Source: Bombus terrestris
Taxonomy: Eukaryota; Arthropoda; Insecta; Hymenoptera; Apidae
NCBI RefSeq assembly: GCF_910591885.1
Contig: NW_025963552.1
Coordinates: 4,836,001-4,900,000, forward strand
Direction of reading: 5' to 3'
DNA: 64,000 nt
Shown here one piece after another: positions 11,654 to 22,175 of the stretch. The notes beneath the pieces were generated by a model, which searched no databases, was not told the DNA's origin, and saw only the letters and a list, made by a program, of their open reading frames with translations. Made by a program: the position numbers and the translations under genes. The first letter of the stretch is position 1; every line of letters begins with the position of its first letter.

Positions 11654-11961
11654 TGTCACGTCGATTCGAAATTAATTCACGTTCCGCATGGGAGGTGAAA
11701 GATTTGTACTTCAATTATGATCGTTATTACAAAATTTATTAGAAACCGACAGAGTAACGATACAGAATGTTATGACAGAACAGAATAGAATATCGAGTAT
11801 TGACTTGGGAGGATTTTTATATCAAGGATTTGGAACCTGTGGAAGGGTTATCGCTGGATGCCGATTACATAGGCATCCTTTTACTGCTTAGTTATTGTTT
11901 CGATGGCTAAGGTATATGAGATATGATATCCTATCGCTGTATTCCCGGGATCATCGTGACA
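11654..11961 (-). repeat. Putative 5' LTR of Ty3-beta (minus strand)
   Basis: This 308-bp block has inverted ends (TGTCACG at one side, CGTGACA at the other), the TG...CA pattern of LTRs. It sits upstream of gag and has an AATAAA-type signal on the minus strand near 11733-11738. No second copy exists in the window and no primer-binding site starting with TGG adjoins it, so the borders are tentative. Confidence 0.5.
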
Positions 11962-12527
11962 GAAGAGCCAATGGAACATCATGTTTGAAGAAAATGAGTT
12001 CTATATGATGCAATGCAAAAAAATTCCATTTTGAATTTCAAGGTGACCCTAGAATCACGCTATAGTGGCTTATTTTTTATAATTTATTTATTTTACATAC
12101 CGATACATACTATATATACTGGCTCGCGAAAATGTTCTAATATCATTTAAGGGGGAATAACTTTTTTGAAATCGGATCAAATAACTTGATTTTTGTTGAG
12201 AAGTTGAAAGAATTAATGTACTAAATGTAACAAAATTGCGAAAAAATTGCAATTGAGTGGAATCGCGAAGAAAATAGCACTGTTCATCTTTTACAACTTC
12301 ACTTGTCTAACTCCGTAATAACAATTTCAAAAAACTCGTTTTGCAGATTTATGTCAGTTATATACATATTGAAAATTTCGTCTTATAACACAAAATGAAA
12401 TCGTATAGATAGATATTCTATAATAAACTCCGTGCATTGTTATATACATATATATGTCGGGTTGACGTTAAGATTAGGGTTAGGGTTAAGGGCGTGAAAC
12501 GAATCCCCATTTGCATTAGACGTTATC
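11962..12527. other. No gene recognised
   Basis: AT-rich sequence. A short telomere-like run (two TTAGGG units near 12473-12487) occurs here by itself and is not an array. Confidence 0.5.
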
Positions 12528-12835
12528 ATTATGAAATAGAGGAGATATTTACTAGTGCAAATATGATTATGATAGAATTTGACAAGTAATAGCGATAATT
12601 AGATACTCGAGAAGCTAATGACAATGATCCTAAGCTCAATAACGAACCCGCGGTCGACGGGATGACAGATGTACGTTCTCGCAAAGTCCAAGTCTGACTC
12701 TTTGTTAACAAACGTGAAATATTCACTGATCGCAATGACATCACTCTTTTCGTCGTTTGAGATCGCACGAGAGAATGACTCTCCGTCCCGATGATGCCAC
12801 CGAGGTAAAACTATACGGGGTGTGTCTAAGGACAC
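12528..12835 (-). repeat. Unclassified repeat R1, copy 1 (minus)
   Basis: The reverse complement aligns with 13930-14240 and, more weakly, with 61850-62100. Shared stretches include 'acttgtcaaattct' and 'gattcgttacacgccc'-like sequence. The length of about 300 bp and dispersed copies in both orientations indicate a transposable element fragment of unknown type. Translated frames look alike between copies only because the DNA is similar. Confidence 0.6.
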
Positions 12836-13230
12836 GAGATCCTCGGATTCGTCGAGGAAAGCCTTCGTTGGGTGAGGGAAATTGGCGTTGCTGCCAATTG
12901 GTCAATCTCCATATCAGTGGTTAGAAAAAGATGCTACCAGTCATTGAGGGAAAGTTGCTAGCGGGAAGCGTCGTTCGTGGAAGGATAGATTTCTCTTATC
13001 TTCCCGTAGCTGGGAAAAAGACTATTTGTCTTTTGGAAGGATATTATATGACTGTAACTTAAGATTTATAACGGATCCTCGGCCAGCTAAACATATACTG
13101 TGAAGATGCGTTGACATCTGGCAATCATCTTACCCGAAGGACAAAGTCTGCGTGTGGCGAGCCACGGGACAGAACTCGTTGAAATGTTTACTGTCGTGCA
13201 CCGTCCCAACTATTTCCTTTAATGAGAACT
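12790..13230 (+). repeat. Unclassified repeat R2, copy 1
   Basis: This block aligns with 15430-15960 over most of its length. Shared anchors are 'ggatgctaaccg/accag', 'ttgctagc.ggaagc', 'catctggcaatcat' and 'gagccacgggacagaa'. It overlaps the start of R1 copy 1, so R1 and R2 may be parts of one larger element. No coding capacity is evident. Confidence 0.6.
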
Positions 13231-13929
13231 ATAGAATTACTTCATGACTTTGTTAGACAAAACGTTCATCCCTTGACCGCTACGTTCGGCGACCGGTTGT
13301 CGCTTCGAGCCCGAACTCACTATCATAAATCTCAAATAAATACAGTTAGATCCTATGACAACTATTTTTTAATTACGGCTATGGTGGAATCTAGATTACA
13401 GTATTAAGGGATCTTGTCAAAGTTCCAAAGGGAAGGTTACGGTGTTCTTTCATCTCCGACATATATACATATCGCAAATGAGAGGACATTGGGGCCTTTC
13501 TTTTGGAATTTTGGGAAGATCCCAATAATTTAGTCTAGACTATTTATTACAGCTTAAATAATAAAATAATCCTTAATAAATAATCCTTAATAAAATATCC
13601 TTAAATAATAAAACTTAGAAGTAGTTGTTATGATTCAATCCGGTTATGTTTGCCCGAGATTTGTGACAGTAGGTTTGAGCTCAAGGTGACACAACTGGTC
13701 GCTGAACGTGGTCACGGTCACAGGATGAACGTTTTTACCTAACAGAGAAGTGCCAATATTGTGGGACACACGTTGTATTAACAATCAAACCCCGGGTAGA
13801 AGCAGTGTCAGCTTTATGCGGGTCTGCCTAGCAACGGCGGCTTTAATTTTGTTGGTATCCCCGCCCAATATGCAACGAACAAACGCGATCGTAAGGAGAG
13901 GAAAGTTTCCATCAGTCTTTTATTCTTGC
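13231..13929. other. No gene recognised
   Basis: AT-rich sequence with simple 'aataaaatccttaa'-type repetition around 13555-13620. The open frames present show no recognisable family. Confidence 0.5.
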
Positions 13930-14240
13930 GATCACCTTGGAGACTTTTCACATCGTCTTTACGTACAGTGTTATACCGAGCGTCACAGCAAACGTTATTT
14001 TGTGCCTCAAAACATATTCTACGTTTAACAAAGAGTTACCTCCTTGACCGTGGATTCGTTATTGAACTTAAGAACATTGTCTTTAACATCTCGAGCGTTT
14101 AATCACCACGGTTATTTGTCAAACTCTGTAAATACCATATATATCCCAGTAAATATAGTCTCTATTGTACAACAACGATGGCTAATCCGAATGAAGATTC
14201 GTTACACGCCCCTAAACCTGCCGATAACCCGACATATACA
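13930..14240 (+). repeat. Unclassified repeat R1, copy 2 (plus)
   Basis: Inverted relative to the copy at 12528-12835 and about 1.1 kb from it. It ends in a TA-rich stretch (about 14225-14300). With copy 1 it forms a large inverted repeat that could mark the two ends of one DNA element, although R2 is not arranged symmetrically. Confidence 0.55.
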
Positions 14241-15419
14241 TATATAAATATATGTTAATGACTAATATATATACTCGTATTTATTTATTTATTATTATAT
14301 CGACGACAAAACCCATTGGTAATCAAAGAAAGGAAAGATACGCGAGTAAGTGATTAATAATTATAATAATTACTAGGAACTTAATAGCTAAAACTAATTC
14401 TGACTAATACATAATTAACAAAAAATAAGTACCTGAAGGAGCCTAAATACTAAGAATTACCAACTGATAGAATAAGAATAAAAATAACGTTATTCAAGAT
14501 CTAAGGCGATATAAAGGATCGCAGGAGTTTAATTAAGCGAGACGATTGTAAAGAGATCAGTGGACGTATGTATGCGCGCTATTGGCATGTAGTATCATAC
14601 GTGTAGATCGAAATAGATACATCACAAATATCCATACACCGTATTCCACATCTAAGAAACGTACGTGGTGGTTGCAGTGAACAAGTAGTAGTTTGCGTAA
14701 ATGCAGATGCATTTTTAAAAAAGAATCTTGGTTTCTTCGAAATATGTAAAACCGCGAACATATGAAGCGATAGAACTGTCAAGTTATGAACCACAACTAT
14801 ATTGGAGCAAATATGAATAATTACGCACTTGTTATAATTACGCCTTTGTATTCGAGTGCAGCAAACGCTTATAATTTATAGTAATGTTAATTTTTATGTT
14901 TATATATGTGTTTATTACGCGTTTGCTGACACATTTCCTATGCTTCACCGCAAATGAATTGTTAATTAAAACAAAATTGTTAAATATGCTTATGTAACAG
15001 TTCAGATGATGTTGATAAAATTACGTTTAACAAGTTACTCACAAATTGTACATATTTTTCATGTAATACATACATGCAAATTTTTCGTGCTCGCTTACAT
15101 ATTTTACGATGCATAAATTTCATATACCTTTTGTACATTTTAAGCGTATAAACGTTCGCAGTCTATCTATAAGATAAGAGGTTGATAAGTCGTGACGAAG
15201 ACTAGAGTATAATTGACGGTATATTTATTCAAAATACTACCTATATACACTTCCTGTGGAACTCTCGGTTCCGCTGTTGGTTCGCGATGTGCAGTTACAG
15301 TTGAGTTTCTAGACGGTGCGCTACGATGTCGATTTACCAGAGTGTGTGGAGCGAGTTCGGACGATGATTGCTCACGATGCGTCGCAGAGCTCTAACCGAT
15401 TATTCACTCACTCTCTGTC
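14241..15419. other. No gene recognised
   Basis: Strongly AT-rich sequence to about 15190, then a more balanced stretch leading into R2. No protein motif or RNA gene was recognised. Confidence 0.5.
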
Positions 15420-15990
15420 ACGATGATACTGCAGAGGAAAACTATGATGGGATGTGTCTCAGAATACAAGATCATCGGATTCATCGAAGTGAGCCTTGGT
15501 TCGGAAAGTAAGGGAAATGGATGTTGCTATTAATTGGTTAATTTTGGTGGTTGGAGAAGGATGCTAACCGCCCTTGAGAGAAGATTGCTAGCAGGAAGCA
15601 TCGTACGTGTGGAAAGCAGACTTCCCGTATTTTCCGTGGTATATGAGGGACTGTGAAGACACAGGAAAATGTTCCTTTAGAGAATCTTAGCTAACAAATC
15701 CTAAGATTTATAGCGGAATTTTAGAATAGCTGGAAATATTCTGTGAGGATGTATCAACATCTGGCAATCATTTAGACTGTGAAGACACAGGAGAATGTTC
15801 CTTTAGAGAATCTTAGCTAACAAATCCTAAAATTTATAGCGGATTCTTAGAATAGCTGAAAATATTCTGTGAGGATGTATCGACATCTGGCAATCATTTA
15901 GTCCGAAGGATAGGACATTTGTGTAGCGAGCCACGGGACAGAAACCGTTGGAAAGTTTACTGTCGAGTACCACTACAGATATAAAGAGTT
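15420..15990 (+). repeat. Unclassified repeat R2, copy 2
   Basis: Second copy of the repeat at 12790-13230, longer because of an internal 126-bp tandem duplication (15649-15900). The copies differ at many positions, so they are old. Confidence 0.6.
15649..15900 (+). repeat. 126-bp tandem duplication inside R2
   Basis: Units 15649-15774 and 15775-15900 both start 'gactgtgaagacacagg' and end 'ctggcaatcattta'. Only a handful of substitutions separate them. The copy of R2 at 13 kb has a single unit. Confidence 0.85.
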
Positions 15991-16249
15991 TTGTGTCTTG
16001 TCCCGTGTCATCTAATTACTCATTGAAAACATTAAATGGCTATAGAATGGTTATAGAATGGAACAATGTCTTTAACAATTTTGGAAAATACCAGAGATCA
16101 TACCAAGAGAGTAACCAGATCAATAAGAAAAGGTCTTAGGCTAGCCCTTTTGCTACGGATGGCTACTCCGACGCTGCACTCGCGCTGAACCAGCCGCCGC
16201 ACCAAATTTATAAACAACCTTGGACACTTAGATAACTCACAAAAGAAAG

Positions 16250-18509
16250 AGGTATTTCAACTTATAGAGTAATACAAAGAAATATTTGCCAAACGCAAAT
16301 TCGATGTAGGAACGAGAAAATTACAAGAGGACTCCATAAAACAAACCGAAAACAGTACATATCAAAAAAACCATACACATGTTCCATCCCAGATCAAAAA
16401 GAACTAGAGTTCCATATCACAAAACTACTAGAACACGGTCTCATAGGGGAATCAGTTCACCATTTGCAGCACCAGTGACACTGGCTTTTAAAAAAGAGTG
16501 GAATCGGAGAGATAAACTGTGTATCGATTTCCGGGAGATAAACAAATTTGTAGTTCCGGATTCACAACCATTCCTAAGAATAGAAGACATCATAGTCAAA
16601 GCGGGAAATTGCCATTTCTTCTCCACGTTCGACATAAATTCAGCATTCTGGTCAATTCCAATAAAAAAAGAGAACCGAGAGAAGACAGCCTTCATTACAC
16701 AAAATGGGCACTGACAATGGAAATGCTTACCGTTTGGACTAAAAATCTCTCCTGCTATTTTCCAACGACTGCTTGCTAACACTCTTAGAAGGAATGGACT
16801 GACAGAATTCTGTATAAACTATATTGATGACATCCTAGTTTTCTCGGAAACATTCGACCAACATATGAAACATATAGAGCAGTTAATGAAGGTTATAAAA
16901 CAAGAAGGTTTCCGATTAAAACTGGCCAAATGTAAACTAGCAGGAACGTCGGTAAAATATCTGGGTCGCATCATCGAAAAAGACGGTGTCCAGAGACCAG
17001 AGAGAGATAACCTAAAAGCGATACGAGAATTTGAACGCCCCAAAAAAAACAAGAAAAGCGTGAGACAACTATTAGGAAAAATTAATTTTTATTACAAACT
17101 CATAGAAGACGCGCGCAAACTCTTGGAACCACTTCATAATTTATTGAGGAAAAATGTAAAATTTATTTGCAACGAAAAATGTGAAAAATCATTTCAAAAG
17201 ATTAAAGAATATCTCTATTCAAGCCCAATCCTTTCAATATACGACCAAAATGAAAAGATTTTCATTTATACAGATGCAAGTGGAAACGCTTTAGGAGCTG
17301 TCTTAAAGTAAGCTCGAGACAACGGGATGTTACATCCGGTTGCATACTTTTCAAGGAAATTAAAAACAACGAAGGCAAAGAAGAAAGCAATCCACCTCGA
17401 ATGTCTGGCTATTAAAGAGGCGATTCGGTACTGGCAACATTGGTTAATCGGTAGATATTTCACTGTTCTTTCAGACCATAAACCGTTAGAATCAATGAAA
17501 CTCAAAGCAGGAACCGATGAAACTTTAGGAGACCTTATGCACTACCTATCGTAGAATGATTTCAAGATCATCTACTCGCCGGGAAAAGAAACGTAGAAGC
17601 AGATGCGCTATCCAGGAACCCCGCCTTAGAAAGTTTTGAAAATGAAGAAGACGTTCTGAAAGTGGTGAATATTATTACAAAGAAGGACATAATTCGAGAT
17701 CAAAAAGAAAACGAAAAAAATATTAAAAATACAAAAAACCTCACAAAAAAGTCAGAAATATTTTTCAAAAATATTAAAGGACGGCAACGTATATTCGTCT
17801 CACAAAAATTTGGTGAACACATCACAAAGACGGTTCATGAATTCTTCGGTGACGTTGGAGGGAACCATATACTAAAGAAAATCCGACCTTTCTACTACTT
17901 CAAAAATATGGATCGGATAGTCGACAAATTCTGCAAACAATGCGAAATCTGCATCAAGAATAAAAGCAGAACGAGAAGACCGATTGGATTTATGTCGAAA
18001 ATAGGACCAGCTAAAAAACCATTTGAAATAATGTCATTCGATACGGTCGGAGGTTTTTCTAATAACAATTCACCGAAGAAATTTATGCATATCCTTATTG
18101 ACCATTTTTCAAGGGCCGTTTTTCAAGGGCACATCAAAAACACAATGCTCGGACGATGTCACAAAACTTATAGATTCGACGGGAGAAACCGATTCTATAA
18201 GAATGATCTTCGCAGACCGATATCCAGTACTGACATCCAAAGAAATCCAAGATAACGCAAGAAAAAAAGCATCAAACTAATTTTCACCTCGATAGACTGT
18301 CCATCCTCGAATGAAAACAAATCAAATAGAAGTTTCCTTACAATGGAAACAAATCAAATAGAAATAAGTTGGAGGAAATCCGGAAAGGACCTTTCAAAAT
18401 TCTGAGAAGGATCTCAAATTCTACGTACGAAGTGGATAACGATAATCGTAAACTTGGAGGGAATTTCTTCCATGTGAGTAAATTAGTCCCATTTGAAAAG
18501 GACAATTAG
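16250..18509 (+). pseudogene. Ty3-gamma pol (RT, RNase H, integrase), broken
   Basis: RT motif A reads 'TFDINSAFWSI' (about 16630-16660) and the catalytic box reads YIDD (about 16822-16833). RNase H shows 'IYTDASGNALGAV' (about 17265-17303) and 'SDHKPLES' (about 17475). The integrase zinc-binding region lies at about 17835-17970 ('CKQCEICIKNKSR') and the core starts with 'MSFDTVGG' (about 18031). Stops at 16712-16714, 17309-17311 and about 17552 and a frame change near 17560 inactivate it. The integrase core is deleted after about 18190; a C-terminal piece ('VSKLVPFEKDN') ends with TAG at 18507-18509. Confidence 0.87.
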
Positions 18510-18537
18510 CGATGCAATAGTCAACCCGAGGAGGGGA

Positions 18538-18949
18538 TGTGTAAACTCCCTAAGAGTTCAGACGCGGATAGACAGAGGGACTTTATCTGTTTAACGGACT
18601 CTCTCTGTTTACGGACAGCACGACTTCTTTTGTTTCGCGGACAGAGCGGCTTTCTTTGTTTTACGGAGAGCCATAGTGAAAGATGCGCAGTTCCCAAACG
18701 GACGAACAGAGAGCAACAGCAGACACAGAAGAAAGAATCATTATTGAAAAACATTGAGGATTGACGGAGAAAGATCGGTAGCTCAGGACGTTGAAAATCG
18801 ATTCTCGATTTTCAGGTAGACCTTGTACAAAGCTTTGTTATTTATTATTATTAATTGTTGTTTACTTCTGTATTTTATCTAAGCATTGTTAAAATAAACT
18901 CGATTTTCAGAATTCAGAATCGATTCCTGAATTATACGAGAATTGAACA
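18538..18949 (+). repeat. 3' LTR of Ty3-gamma
   Basis: It starts with TGTGTAAACTCC just after the polypurine tract and ends with ATTGAACA. It contains an AATAAA signal near 18893. The exact first base is ambiguous by two positions (TGTG or TGTA). There is no second copy in the window. Confidence 0.65.
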
Positions 18950-20358
18950 TTATATATTTATCGATATATTGTTGAAATTTTGCATTTATTTTGCTCGGAA
19001 ACGAAGCGTCCTATGAAAGATTTATTATATATTTTTGACATAATTTCGCACGTAGAATAATCTCCTATTGATTATTTACTCGTGTTCAGTCCGGATTTAA
19101 CGATATTCAAGCGAAGAAATTACTTTATATGTTACGTTTCCTTATGCGCTTTTTTTGCTTTCTGCAATATTCAAAAAGTTTCGTAAACGTAAAGGTAAAA
19201 CGACGAAGATGATCGAAGCAAGAAAACTGTTTTATTGCCCGTTAAAAAAATGGTACAATAGGTCCCAAAGTAACTTTAAAAAACTGAATTGTTACAATAT
19301 TCCTCATACCATTAACACGTTCTTAGAAATAGAACACCATTAAAAATGAAATAATACAAAATTTTTTTATTACAACGAATAACTGAAAATTGCTAATTTT
19401 TTTGAAAGAATTAAAAACTTCACTAGATAAATAAAGTTGATCAAAATAAACGATGAAAGGAATTGACCGGTATTTCGACATTCCCTTTGGTTTTCTCGGG
19501 TTGTCAATGTGTGACGTGTTTATGCAATATGATTTGTAGCTTCTTAGAAATGATTTTCCCATGGTTTTAAGTCGGTTTAGTGACATAGTCCGGTTAGGAA
19601 TGTCGTTAATTCCCGGAGAAAAAGATCACACGAAAATCATCGCGCTACTGTTTCCTGACTGTGCAAACGCTAAGATCGATAATGGCGGGTGTCCTCGGAG
19701 CGGCACAGCTACGTGATCGTTATCGAACTGTTAGATATTCATTCATTCGATCGTAACAATTGCTCATTTGCAGACCTTGCAACCTTCCTAAGGAAGGAAG
19801 CGGGAGATATTGAAGAATGCAGTCGCGTAGGGGCCGGCTGAGATTTACCAGATACGTAGGTTTTTTCTATAATAATAGCATTTTTCCTGGAAAAAATATT
19901 TGACTACGGGCCTCCTATCGGAAGTGTGGACAGATTGTACACGATTTTGTAGAAACAGAATGATATTATTATCCAGGTTGTGCCATTACTTAAATAAGGT
20001 ATCTAAAAAATGATCCTTCGAATAATCTAATTTGGCTAGCCGCCCGGAGTCCCCATTTTCTTAAACGTCCAGGATCTCAATTTTCTCGCCACGATCCGAG
20101 ATATCGCAGCTTTACGTACGGAATCTGTAATTTTTTGAAATCAAAATAATCCTAGGGCCAGCTATTGACCCCTTCTTCGTGTCCTTTAGTTTTTAATGGC
20201 ATAGATAAACTTTCATTATGTTTGAAAATTGATAAAGAGGAAGATCGATGTCGAAACACTGTTTTTCTTTTTATTAAAAATTTTCACTTTTGGCATTTAC
20301 CTTCACTCCCTCGTAACTTCAATTTCTCAATTATCTTCAAAACTGGTTGAACAAATAC
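18950..20358. other. No gene recognised
   Basis: AT-rich sequence with short open frames only. I see no motif, RNA gene or repeat shared with the rest of the window. Confidence 0.5.
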
Positions 20359-20642
20359 TGGGTAGAAAAAAGCGAATCATTATATAGCAGCTCCTAAAGC
20401 TGGGGAGGCGAGGGAAGCAATCGAATCCAACTCCACATTCACCGTCTCCGTTTCTATAGAGATCAAAGCTCGAGATGTTCCGCGCGCTCGCGGCTAAATG
20501 AACATTACGATGCTCAAAGTTCTGTTCCTTTCACCAACTAGAAAGGATGTCAGGCAAGGAGCGAGGGAAAAAGGAAGAGGATGAAACGGTGTCGTAACGA
20601 ACCGAGCGGGCTGTTAATCACCAGCACGTTTTTTTCTACCCA
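20359..20642. repeat. Possible foldback or MITE-like unit
   Basis: Bases 20359-20371 (TGGGTAGAAAAAA) are the reverse complement of 20630-20642. A 13-bp terminal inverted repeat about 285 bp apart would suit a small non-autonomous DNA element. The arms are partly a homopolymer and no target duplication is clear. Confidence 0.25.
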
Positions 20643-20872
20643 ATTCCGAATGGGCTAAAAGAAACCACGCGATTGCCCGAACCGCGAACGTAAGACAAAA
20701 TAGTATTACAATGACTGTAGAGTAGGGTCGGACAAGGAGAACGTTTCTTTTTATTTACAAGTAGAGGTGTGTGCGTTATGTGTTGGCGATGATAGTAGTA
20801 GTTGCCGGCTGTAGATGTCGCTGCTGGGGCACTGCTAATTATTCTTCTATTTTGATGCGTGGGAGAAAAATA

Positions 20873-20951
20873 GGATCACGGGCGCCGGGAATCGAACCCG
20901 GGTCCCGAACGTTCGAAACCTACAGCGCTAACCACTTCGCTACCGTGTCCG
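20873..20951 (-). pseudogene. tRNA-like sequence (tRNA pseudogene or SINE head)
   Basis: The minus strand shows a B-box-type T arm with perfect 5-bp stems (ccggg-ttcgatt-cccgg) and an A-box-like 'tagcgaagtggttagcg'. The acceptor stem pairs only if three bases after the T arm are treated as an insertion, and no good anticodon stem forms. It is therefore not a normal tRNA gene. tRNA-derived SINEs begin like this, but no tail was found. Confidence 0.5.
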
Positions 20952-20968
20952 TTACTTAGTTAGTGTCG

Positions 20969-21000
20969 TGTAGCGGTATTTGTTGTCGATTACCGCTACA
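20969..21000. repeat. Perfect 10-bp inverted repeat
   Basis: TGTAGCGGTA (20969-20978) and TACCGCTACA (20991-21000) are exact reverse complements with a 12-base loop. The left arm equals the first ten bases of the Ty3-alpha LTR, which may be coincidence or a remnant. Confidence 0.7.
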
Positions 21001-21149
21001 AGTACTTTATAATCAATTCTCGCATTGAGAATTTTCAGTAAGTTTCTCTGGCGTAGCGCAGTTACATGACTAATTATTTATAAGTTTACTTCCAGCTGAA
21101 TCTAGTGCTTAGGGCTATTTTTTATGTTTAGCCTCGAATTGCTTCGATT

Positions 21150-21592
21150 TGTCTATGATGTGTTATTTCCATGTCAATCTCCTGTCCAGAGTCATGCCCA
21201 GATATCTGACTGAATCCTTGTTAGGAATTGCTATATTTTTAATGGTCACCCTAGGGCATGTTTTTTTGCAGCGTGAAGGTTACATGTGTGGATTTATTTT
21301 CGTTAATTTTGAAGCCCAATTTATAAAACCACTCTTCCATAGAGTCGAGATATCACTAGAGAGTGGAGGATATGATTATCGGGTCTACGTGGGATGCTAA
21401 TAGTGCTGTGTCGTCAGCAAATGTTGCTATAGTTATTTCTGTTGATATTGGTAAATCGGCAGTGTAGATGGAGAACAGGAGGGGTCCGAGGACGCTACCT
21501 TGGGGTATGCCAGCTTCTATTGGAAATGTTGTGGTTGTGGCATGTAGGTATTTAACCATGAATTGTCTATTGGTTAAGTATGATTTATCCAT
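21150..21592 (-). pseudogene. LINE reverse transcriptase fragment
   Basis: The segment contains 'GIPQGSVLGPLLFSIY' and the catalytic FADD ('ATFADDTALLA'), both diagnostic of Jockey-type RT, over 21356-21592. After a frame change the C-terminal part continues with 'KINENKSTHVTFTL' (about 21250-21330). Only the palm core and the following region are left. Confidence 0.85.
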
Positions 21593-21860
21593 GATGAGTG
21601 TTAAATATGACAGTAAGTTATTAATTTGTTCTGATTGTTTCTCGATTAATTTTTCAGGTCTAGAGAAGTTATCCGAGTTTTGAGAATTGGGAACACTATT
21701 TTGAGAATGGTTACTATGGATTTTCGGATTGTTTTGATTTCCTTGAACTGCCTGGGCATAGGAGATTGAAGAAGTAGAGAATTTTTATGGGCTGAGTATT
21801 TGAGTTATTTGTGTACAAGGTTTTGTAGGCTGACCAACCTTTATAATTCGCAGGATGCTC

Positions 21861-22175
21861 TCAATGACAGAGGATGCACTTCGTAGGGGTTTCTGGAGAT
21901 TTAGTGCACTGATCAGTACGGTATATACCTGCACATTTAACGCAGCGGAAATTATGGTTGCAATATTTCTGCATGTGACCGTACCTTTGGCACTTTTTAC
22001 GTTGCACTATCTCTTTTTTTTGAATAAATTTGAAATAACTAGTTGAGAAGCTAAGATTCGGGTCAGAGATTAGGAGCGTTGGATTTTCCACTAGTAAATT
22101 TAGAAACGCTTGGATTATGTATGTGTCGATCCACTTTCGACGGATGGGCATTACGTGTTGTTTTGTTAACTTCAC
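21861..22175 (-). pseudogene. LINE ORF1 zinc-knuckle fragment
   Basis: The 104-residue frame ends in cysteine-histidine clusters: CQRYGHMQKYC (one Cys of the first knuckle replaced), then CVKC...C and a final CILCH. It is preceded by an RNA-binding-like region. It is the same class as the ORF1 at 1.9-2.5 kb but from a different family. Confidence 0.75.

Larger units (their letters stand above)
8285..11961 (-). mobile_element. Ty3/gypsy element (family Ty3-beta), reverse strand, 3'-truncated
   Basis: On the minus strand the order is LTR (11654-11961), gag (11431 to 10142), protease (10223 to 9801), reverse transcriptase (about 9520 to 8797) and RNase H (about 8790 to 8400). Integrase and the 3' LTR are missing; homology stops near 8285-8400. 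The protein sequences closely resemble those of the element at 51.9-58.9 kb, so both belong to one lineage. Confidence 0.88.
16160..18949 (+). mobile_element. Ty3/gypsy element (family Ty3-gamma), 5'-truncated
   Basis: Reverse transcriptase, RNase H and integrase occur in order on the plus strand, followed by a purine-rich tract (gaggagggga, ending about 18537) and an LTR. Gag, protease and the 5' LTR are missing. The protein sequence is clearly different from Ty3-alpha and Ty3-beta. Confidence 0.88.
21130..22175 (-). mobile_element. Jockey-like LINE, minus strand, internally deleted
   Basis: On the minus strand an ORF1 zinc-knuckle segment (22175-21861) and its tail (to about 21590) are joined almost directly to the middle of a reverse transcriptase (21592-21356) and then a C-terminal RT segment (to about 21130). 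The endonuclease domain and the first half of RT are absent, which implies an internal deletion of about 2 kb. Confidence 0.8.

Noticed and set aside
12473..12487. Telomere-like TTAGGG repeats
   Set aside because: Only two units in AT-rich DNA. A telomere would show long arrays, and insect telomeres are typically TTAGG.
20873..20951. Functional tRNA gene
   Set aside because: The T arm is good, but the acceptor and anticodon stems do not form; listed as tRNA-like instead.
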